Positions 58,941 through 64,000 of a DNA stretch of 64,000 nt are shown here, in pieces. The position numbers and the translations under genes were made by a program. How positions within the stretch are numbered: position 1 is the first letter of the stretch; each line of letters starts with the position of its first letter. The stretch is from a bacterium 336/3 (GTDB lineage Bacteria; Bacteroidota; Bacteroidia; Cytophagales; Thermonemataceae): NCBI GenBank assembly GCA_001281695.1, contig LJIE01000001.1, positions 2,122,586 through 2,186,585 of the forward strand, in the 5' to 3' direction. The notes under the pieces were generated by a model. That model was not told the origin of the DNA and searched no databases. It was given only the letters and a program-made list of their open reading frames with translations.

Positions 58941-61175
58941 ATGAAAAATATTTGTTGTATTTTATTCGGATTGTTCATATACAGTTCTTTATATGCTCAA
59001 AGCGATTTAATTCCATACAGAAAAGGTAATTTATGGGGTTTCTCAGATAGGAATAAAAAGATTGTTATTTCTTGTCAGTATGATGCTGCTGAGCCATTTA
59101 AACATGGTTTAGCAATTGTTCAGAAAGGTAAGTTGTATGGCTGTATAGATAAATTAGGAAAGGAGGTTTTATCTTTTCAGTATAATGAAATAACCATTTG
59201 GGACAATGAGCTCATTATTATTAAAAAAGATAGTAAAAGAGGCGTATTCAACACATTATTGAAAAAAGAAGTAGTTTCTTGCCAATACAATGAAATATCC
59301 ATCGACTCAAAACAAAATATCAAAGTACAAAAAGATAATTTGTGGGGCGTTTTTGATAAAACTGGGAAAGAAATCATTTCATGCAAATATACAAATGAGC
59401 TAAATTTTGATAGAAACATTGCTGTTGGTCAAACATCAGGTAAATATGAATTAACTGATAATAAGGGAGTTGTCTTAGTTTTTGCAACAAATGAAGCTAT
59501 TAGAGTCTTCAATAATGAGTTGTACTGGATAAAAAAAAATGATAAATGGGAGCTCTATAAATCCAATGGCAAGAAAGTAAAAACAGCTCAATATGATAAT
59601 ATAGCTGAATATAATGACTCTGATGATTTTTTTGTAGTTAGTATTGAAAATCAAATGGGGGTATTAGATAAAAGAGGAAAGGAAATAGTTGCTTGTAAAT
59701 ACGAAAACATAGAACCAACCCAAAACTATATCATAGCTGAGAAAAATAAATTAAAAGGAGCGTTAGATAAAAAAGGTAAAGAGATTATTCCTTTTCAATA
59801 TGATTTTATCAAAGAAATAAATCAAAATCTATTTAAAGTTGAAAAAAGTTCTCAATATGGAATTATATACAAAACAGGAAAAGAAATTATCCCTTGTACT
59901 CATAAAACTATTTTAATCAGAGATTTTAAGGACGGAAAAGCCTTTATCTGCTCAGATGAAGGATGTAGTACTATCAACGAAAAAGGTGAAAAAATAAAAG
60001 ATTTGAGTTGTAAAAACATCCAAGAACTAGAAGATGGATTTGCAATAATGTGGTCAGAATATCGTAAAAAAGGAGTTATTAGTCAGTTGGGTCAAGAAAT
60101 AATACCTTGTAAATACGAATCTATTATCATGGGTTCTGATAAAGCATTCGCTACCAAATTAGAAAATAAATGGGCAATATTTGATAATATGGGGAAAGAA
60201 GTAATATCGCATAAATATCAAGAAATTGGTTTATATGATAAAGAAAATGATTTGTTTGAAGTTGAATTTAAGGATAAACTTTATTTTAAAAATAAAGAAG
60301 GGAAAATGGTCGTTTTGTATAAATACGATGCTTTGAATACTTATTATGTTTCTTATGGTTTGGCAACTGTTTTTTTGGGAGACAAAACAGGACTGATGAA
60401 TGATAAGGGTATAGAAGTTATAGCTCCAAAGTATAATACACTATGGTTACGAACAAGTAAAAATATAATTATAGCTGAATATAATGAGAAATGGGGAGCA
60501 TTTGATATAAATGGGAAAGAAATCATCCCTTTTAAATACCAGTCTTTAGATGTGGTAGGTGATTTAGAGTGGCTTAAAGCAAAATTTCAAGGTAAATGGG
60601 GCGTCATTGATAAGAACAATAATCAGTTAATAGAATTTAAATATGATGACCTTTTTGTAGATTATAATAACTTAAAAGGAGCAGAAGTAAGTATTCAAGA
60701 TAAATGGGGGTTTGTCAATGAAGCAGGTAAAGAGATTATTCCTTGTATGTATGAAGGAACACGTTATGCAAAAAAAATGTTTGGCGTTAAGTTAAATGGT
60801 AAATGGGGATTTGTTAGTGAAGAAAACAAAGAGGTTCTGCCTTTTAAATATGAGTTTGTTGGACATTTTCAAGAAGACTTGATAAAGGTAAGATATAAAA
60901 ATAAATGGGGTTTTATTAATGAAATGGGGAAAGAGGTTATTCCACACGTGTATGATGAAGTTATAAAGGATTTCCAAGACGGAAAATCTTTAGTAAGGAA
61001 AAAGAATGAATATTTTTATATTGATACAAAAGGTATAGTTCAGGAAAAATTGAAAGACTTTAAAAAGAGGGATGATGAATTAGTAATGGTAGGAATTGCA
61101 GATAAAAATGAATCTCGTATTTCTGGGAAACTGGGCTATGTTGATAGCAAAGGTACAGAATATTGGGAAGATTAA
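58941..61175 (+). CDS. WG-repeat (KWG Leptospira-type) secreted protein
   Basis: A 744-residue protein with a signal peptide (1-20, SLYAQ). It contains about sixteen WG beta-repeats of around 40 residues, such as LWGFSDRNKKIVISCQYDAAEPF, LWGVFDKTGKEIISCKY, KWGVIDKNNNQLIEFKYD and KWGFINEMGKEVIPHVYD. WG repeats probably build a beta-propeller-like or solenoid structure for binding. The repeats vary in sequence, so they are old. The ligand is unknown. Confidence 0.92.
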   Translation: MKNICCILFGLFIYSSLYAQSDLIPYRKGNLWGFSDRNKKIVISCQYDAAEPFKHGLAIVQKGKLYGCIDKLGKEVLSFQYNEITIWDNELIIIKKDSKRGVFNTLLKKEVVSCQYNEISIDSKQNIKVQKDNLWGVFDKTGKEIISCKYTNELNFDRNIAVGQTSGKYELTDNKGVVLVFATNEAIRVFNNELYWIKKNDKWELYKSNGKKVKTAQYDNIAEYNDSDDFFVVSIENQMGVLDKRGKEIVACKYENIEPTQNYIIAEKNKLKGALDKKGKEIIPFQYDFIKEINQNLFKVEKSSQYGIIYKTGKEIIPCTHKTILIRDFKDGKAFICSDEGCSTINEKGEKIKDLSCKNIQELEDGFAIMWSEYRKKGVISQLGQEIIPCKYESIIMGSDKAFATKLENKWAIFDNMGKEVISHKYQEIGLYDKENDLFEVEFKDKLYFKNKEGKMVVLYKYDALNTYYVSYGLATVFLGDKTGLMNDKGIEVIAPKYNTLWLRTSKNIIIAEYNEKWGAFDINGKEIIPFKYQSLDVVGDLEWLKAKFQGKWGVIDKNNNQLIEFKYDDLFVDYNNLKGAEVSIQDKWGFVNEAGKEIIPCMYEGTRYAKKMFGVKLNGKWGFVSEENKEVLPFKYEFVGHFQEDLIKVRYKNKWGFINEMGKEVIPHVYDEVIKDFQDGKSLVRKKNEYFYIDTKGIVQEKLKDFKKRDDELVMVGIADKNESRISGKLGYVDSKGTEYWED

Positions 61176-61218
61176 TGAATTCTATTTTTGTAGTTTTTTA
61201 CTAATAAATCATGGCTTT

Positions 61219-61671
61219 ATGAGTATATATAAAATAATATTCATTTTTATAATTTTGTTTAGTTTGAACTATAAGTGTCTTTCACAGAAAAAATCAGAAA
61301 TTAACAAAGTAAAGTATTTTTTAACTAACAATTATCTTCCATCTAATCCAAATGCAGAGTTTGAATTTTTTAGTGAAATAAAAATAGAATCAATCTCAAC
61401 ACCTTATATCACTTCTATAAATCATCTTAAATTTTATAAAACAACTTTATTGACAAAACATATGGAGTATCGAGATTTAAAAATAGTTATTTCAATAGAT
61501 ACTATAGGAAACATTAAAGTTGCTCATTCTCCAACTTTTGACGATAATCAACATAGTTTTAATGAAAATTTTATAAATATTTTAGCAAAACTAGCAATTG
61601 ATAAAAAGAAATTGATAGCAGAAATCGCAAATATTTATAAAAATATTACTTATGAAGGTAGTATTAAATAA
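61219..61671 (+). CDS. Secreted protein of unknown function
   Basis: A 150-residue protein. ATG 61219 starts a signal peptide (MSIYKIIFIFIILFSLNYKCLSQ); the longer frame overlaps the WG-repeat gene and was rejected. The mature part has beta-prone sequence (AEFEFFSEIKIESISTPYITSINHLKFYKT). No family recognised. It is 43 bases after the WG-repeat gene, so it is likely co-transcribed. Confidence 0.6.
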   Translation: MSIYKIIFIFIILFSLNYKCLSQKKSEINKVKYFLTNNYLPSNPNAEFEFFSEIKIESISTPYITSINHLKFYKTTLLTKHMEYRDLKIVISIDTIGNIKVAHSPTFDDNQHSFNENFINILAKLAIDKKKLIAEIANIYKNITYEGSIK

Positions 61672-61799
61672 TTTTATTTTTGATGAAAATGAAAAAATTA
61701 AAACTATAAATTTTCTGAATCCCAAAAAATAATAAAAATATCAATCAAGTCACACAAAAGGTAAAATAGAAATGATTTTTTACCTGTTTTTATTTTTTG

Positions 61800-61807
61800 T
61801 AGCTTTG
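61800..61807 (+). promoter_or_regulatory. -7 promoter element of rsmG
   Basis: TAGCTTTG fits TAnnTTTG and lies 19 bases before the ATG at 61827. The -33 position has a T-run without the G. Confidence 0.5.
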
Positions 61808-61826
61808 TAGCTCAAAGTTTTAGAAT

Positions 61827-62453
61827 ATGCAAATTATAGAAAAATATTTTCCTACACTTACAGACAAACAAAAAGAACGTTTTGCAGCTCTGCAAAGCCT
61901 TTATGCTGAATGGAATAGTAAAATTAATGTCATTTCTCGAAAAGATATAGACGAATTATATACACATCACGTTTTACATTCGTTGGGTATAACCAAAGTA
62001 ATTAACTTTCAGCCTATGACCATGGTTTTGGATGTGGGAACAGGAGGGGGCTTCCCTGGCATTCCTCTTGCCATTATGTTTGAAGAAGTAGAATTTCATT
62101 TGATAGACTCCATTGGTAAGAAAATCAGTGTGGTAAAAGCCGTAGCCGAAGAATTAGGGCTTAAAAATGTAAAAGCAGAGCAACTCAGAGCTGAACAAGC
62201 TCCCAATTCGATGTACGATTTTGTGTTGAGTAGAGGTGTTACTCGTTCACTACCTTTTTATGAGTGGGTTAAAAACAAATTTAGCAAAAATGAGTACAAT
62301 ACACTTTCGAATGGTATTTTACACCTCAAGGGAGGCGATTTGGATGAGGAGCTTAAGGAACTCAAGCAGAAACATAAAGTGTATAATTTAAAGAAATTCT
62401 TTGAAGAAGAGTTTTTTGAAACTAAAAAAGTGGTGTATATTCCTCGTTTCTAA
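61827..62453 (+). CDS. rsmG: 16S rRNA (guanine-527-N7)-methyltransferase
   Basis: A 208-residue GidB/RsmG enzyme that methylates G527 of 16S rRNA. N-terminal signature: YAEWNSKINVISRKDIDELYTHHVLHSLGI. SAM-binding motif I is VLDVGTGGGFPGIPLAI, and the second is HLIDSIGKKISVVKAVAEELGLKNV. Length is normal. It precedes an ABC-exporter pair by six bases; in many genomes rsmG lies near unrelated housekeeping genes. Confidence 0.96.
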   Translation: MQIIEKYFPTLTDKQKERFAALQSLYAEWNSKINVISRKDIDELYTHHVLHSLGITKVINFQPMTMVLDVGTGGGFPGIPLAIMFEEVEFHLIDSIGKKISVVKAVAEELGLKNVKAEQLRAEQAPNSMYDFVLSRGVTRSLPFYEWVKNKFSKNEYNTLSNGILHLKGGDLDEELKELKQKHKVYNLKKFFEEEFFETKKVVYIPRF

Positions 62454-62459
62454 TATTTT

Positions 62460-63377
62460 ATGCAGTATTACTTCTCCTTGCAATTTAAAATACTCAATAG
62501 ACATATTAAAGATTTGGCAATACACCCCGCAATCGTTTATTTATTGGCAGGAGGAGTGTTTGCTGTAATATCCAATACTATTTTTATGCAAGTTTATTAT
62601 GCTCCATTGGTATATATTGCATTGGCACTTGGTAGTACAATGGGATTGCAAGAAGCTAATAGAAACGCATTTTTAAAATGGAACTATACAACAAAAACCT
62701 ATCAAAAAATACGAATCATAGAAAATTTGATAGTAGTTACTCCATTTTTACTGTTTCTTTTGTATAAAACAGAGTTGTTATTTGTAGGGGTACTGATAAT
62801 CTTAGCTATACTTTTTTCGTTTGTTCAGCTAAAAAATAGAGGAGATTTTACAATTCCAACACCCTTTTATAAATACCCTTTTGAGTTTATGGTGGGTTTT
62901 CGGAATACGTTTTATTTGTTTTTTGTGGCATACGGACTACTTGTGGCAGGTATTTTGAGCAAAAATGTGAACCTGGCTGTATTCGCAATTATAATAGTAT
63001 TTTTAGTTTCTTTGACATTTTATATGAATACTGAAGATAAATTTTATGTTTGGATATATTCACTTTCATCTAAAAAGTTTCTCTTCAAAAAAATAGGTGT
63101 AGCTCTTTTTTACACAACATGCATATTATTGCCCATTTTTATCTCTTTGATTATATTTTTTCCAAAAGAATGGTGGATGATAGGTATTTTTATGGTGTGG
63201 GGATATTTATTGTTGTTGGCAGTTATTCTGATGAAATACTCTGTTTTTCCTGAAAAAGTAATGCTTAAAGAGTCTTTTTTATTTGCCCTTAATTTTCAAG
63301 TTCCACCTTTATTACTCATCCTGATACCCTATTGGTATATTCAATCTCTTAAAAAATTAGATAAAATCTTAAAATGA
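62460..63377 (+). CDS. ABC-transporter permease-like membrane protein
   Basis: A 305-residue polytopic protein with about seven transmembrane helices (for example LLAGGVFAVISNTIFMQVYYA, PLVYIALALGSTMGL). There is no strong permease signature. Its TGA overlaps the ATG of an ABC ATPase gene (ATGA), the main reason for the permease call. The substrate and direction are unknown; an exporter of the ABC-2 type is the best guess. Confidence 0.7.
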   Translation: MQYYFSLQFKILNRHIKDLAIHPAIVYLLAGGVFAVISNTIFMQVYYAPLVYIALALGSTMGLQEANRNAFLKWNYTTKTYQKIRIIENLIVVTPFLLFLLYKTELLFVGVLIILAILFSFVQLKNRGDFTIPTPFYKYPFEFMVGFRNTFYLFFVAYGLLVAGILSKNVNLAVFAIIIVFLVSLTFYMNTEDKFYVWIYSLSSKKFLFKKIGVALFYTTCILLPIFISLIIFFPKEWWMIGIFMVWGYLLLLAVILMKYSVFPEKVMLKESFLFALNFQVPPLLLILIPYWYIQSLKKLDKILK

Positions 63378-64000
63378 TAACTATTGAAAACTTATCAAAA
63401 GTCTATGGCAAGCATCAAATTCTAAAAAATATACAGATGTCTTTAGAAAAAGGCAAAGTATATGGAATTGTAGGCGAAAACGGAGCAGGAAAAACAACTC
63501 TTTTTAAGTGTATAGCTGGTTTGGAAGATTTTGAAGGCAGTATTCATAGCCTTTTAGAGCCTATCAAAAATTATATTGGCTACTTGCAAACAGAATCATA
63601 TTTCTTTTCTAAAATGACAGGTAAGGAGTATATTCATTTGTTGTGCCATGCTCGAAATATCCAAAATACAGATTTTGAAAATAAAAATATATTTGATTTG
63701 CCTTTGAATGAGTATGTTACTTCGTATTCGACAGGCATGAAAAAGAAACTAGCTCTTACAGCTATTTTAATGCAAGAAAATCAAATATTTATTTTAGATG
63801 AGCCTTTCAATGGAGTTGATATTCAGAGTAATCTGATGATAGTTGAAATTATTAAAAAACTTAAAATACTTGGAAAAACAGTTTTGATTTCGTCTCATAT
63901 TTTTTCAACACTTTATGAAATATGTGATGAGATTCATTTACTTAGAGAAGGAACATTTATAAAAAAAGCTCTACCAGATGAGTTTAAGGCTTTGGAAGAA
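63374..64000 (+). CDS. ABC transporter ATP-binding protein (3' end cut by window)
   Basis: The frame runs 209 codons to the window end without a stop. The Walker A motif is GENGAGKTT (about 37-45), the signature SYSTGMKKKLALT, Walker B IFILDEPFNGVD and the H-loop ISSHI. The start (MITIENLSKVYGKHQILKNI) overlaps the permease stop by four bases. It is probably the nucleotide-binding part of a two-gene exporter. Confidence 0.92.
   Translation, partial: MITIENLSKVYGKHQILKNIQMSLEKGKVYGIVGENGAGKTTLFKCIAGLEDFEGSIHSLLEPIKNYIGYLQTESYFFSKMTGKEYIHLLCHARNIQNTDFENKNIFDLPLNEYVTSYSTGMKKKLALTAILMQENQIFILDEPFNGVDIQSNLMIVEIIKKLKILGKTVLISSHIFSTLYEICDEIHLLREGTFIKKALPDEFKALEE

Noticed and set aside
56184..61795. 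Shared ATTTTTACCTGTTTTT-like words upstream of the MBL-like gene (about 56185) and rsmG (about 61774)
   Set aside because: The distances to the -7 elements differ (about 31 and 23 bases), and A/T-rich composition makes a chance match plausible.

Overview
The window looks like chromosome of an AT-rich member of the Bacteroidota. Supporting signs are TAnnTTTG -7 promoter elements, near absence of Shine-Dalgarno sequences, a very large secreted protein with a type IX secretion C-terminal sorting domain, a cytophagalysin-like M43 protease, SIMPL, DUF4349, DUF4856 and imelysin lipoproteins, WG repeats, LytTR/LytS and AraC regulators, and ECF sigma/anti-sigma pairs. Placement within the Cytophagales is only a guess. 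No rRNA, integrase, insertion sequence or CRISPR array was seen.

Layout. 1-3207: a truncated S41 protease, a papain-like cysteine peptidase and a membrane AraC regulator. 3225-8775: a LytTR/LytS two-component pair divergent from three tandem penicillin-binding/beta-lactamase-fold hydrolases. 8842-10441: an ECF sigma factor with its DGPF/YCII partner. 10442-15304: the most unusual region, described below. 15388-16242: a small protein, a decayed nucleotidyltransferase gene and a small membrane protein. 16274-22066: valS, a Thg1-like 3'-5' RNA polymerase and two parvulin-type chaperones. 22125-37667: mixed housekeeping and unknown genes (ECF/anti-sigma, orphan nuoJ, UbiA-type prenyltransferase, OsmC, gpmI, M43 protease, DUF4349, uvrC, globin, TPR, TerB, upp). 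37903-46485: fasciclin protein, a 1764-residue T9SS cargo, DinB-like protein and thiolase. 46789-49901: ECF sigma, anti-sigma and a coiled-coil secreted protein. 49938-64000: GNAT, AraC regulators, exonuclease/GIY-YIG fusion, imelysin/DUF4856 lipoproteins, MBL-like protein, SIMPL protein, WG-repeat protein, rsmG and the start of an ABC exporter.

Main discovery. Between 10581 and 11394 lie four tRNA-shaped genes: Gly UCC, Pro GGG, Asn GUU and Tyr GUA. Each is interrupted in the anticodon arm by 45-55 nt, and removing the insert restores a perfect five-pair anticodon stem and seven-base loop. Every insert, and every spacer but one, contains the same two-strand RNA motif: GGUCAA-N7-UUACUUC on one strand and N7'-AAUU-A(C/U)C on the other. 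The N7/N7' sequences differ in all eight copies yet stay complementary. In spacers the order is GGUCAA strand first (E elements); in the inserts it is reversed (I elements), so the motif is circularly permuted. All four tRNAs share almost the same acceptor stem and lack several bacterial identity features, including the long variable arm of tRNA-Tyr. The array has a promoter with a 10-bp-arm palindrome and runs directly into a 758-residue zinc-motif protein with a TerD-like C-terminus, followed by two paralogous Pol-beta-type nucleotidyltransferases. I infer an RNA processing, repair, decoy or damage-sensing system. The tRNA folds, pairing and gene order are seen in the sequence; the function is inference. 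A Thg1-like polymerase lies 4 kb downstream and could be functionally related, but is not in the same operon.
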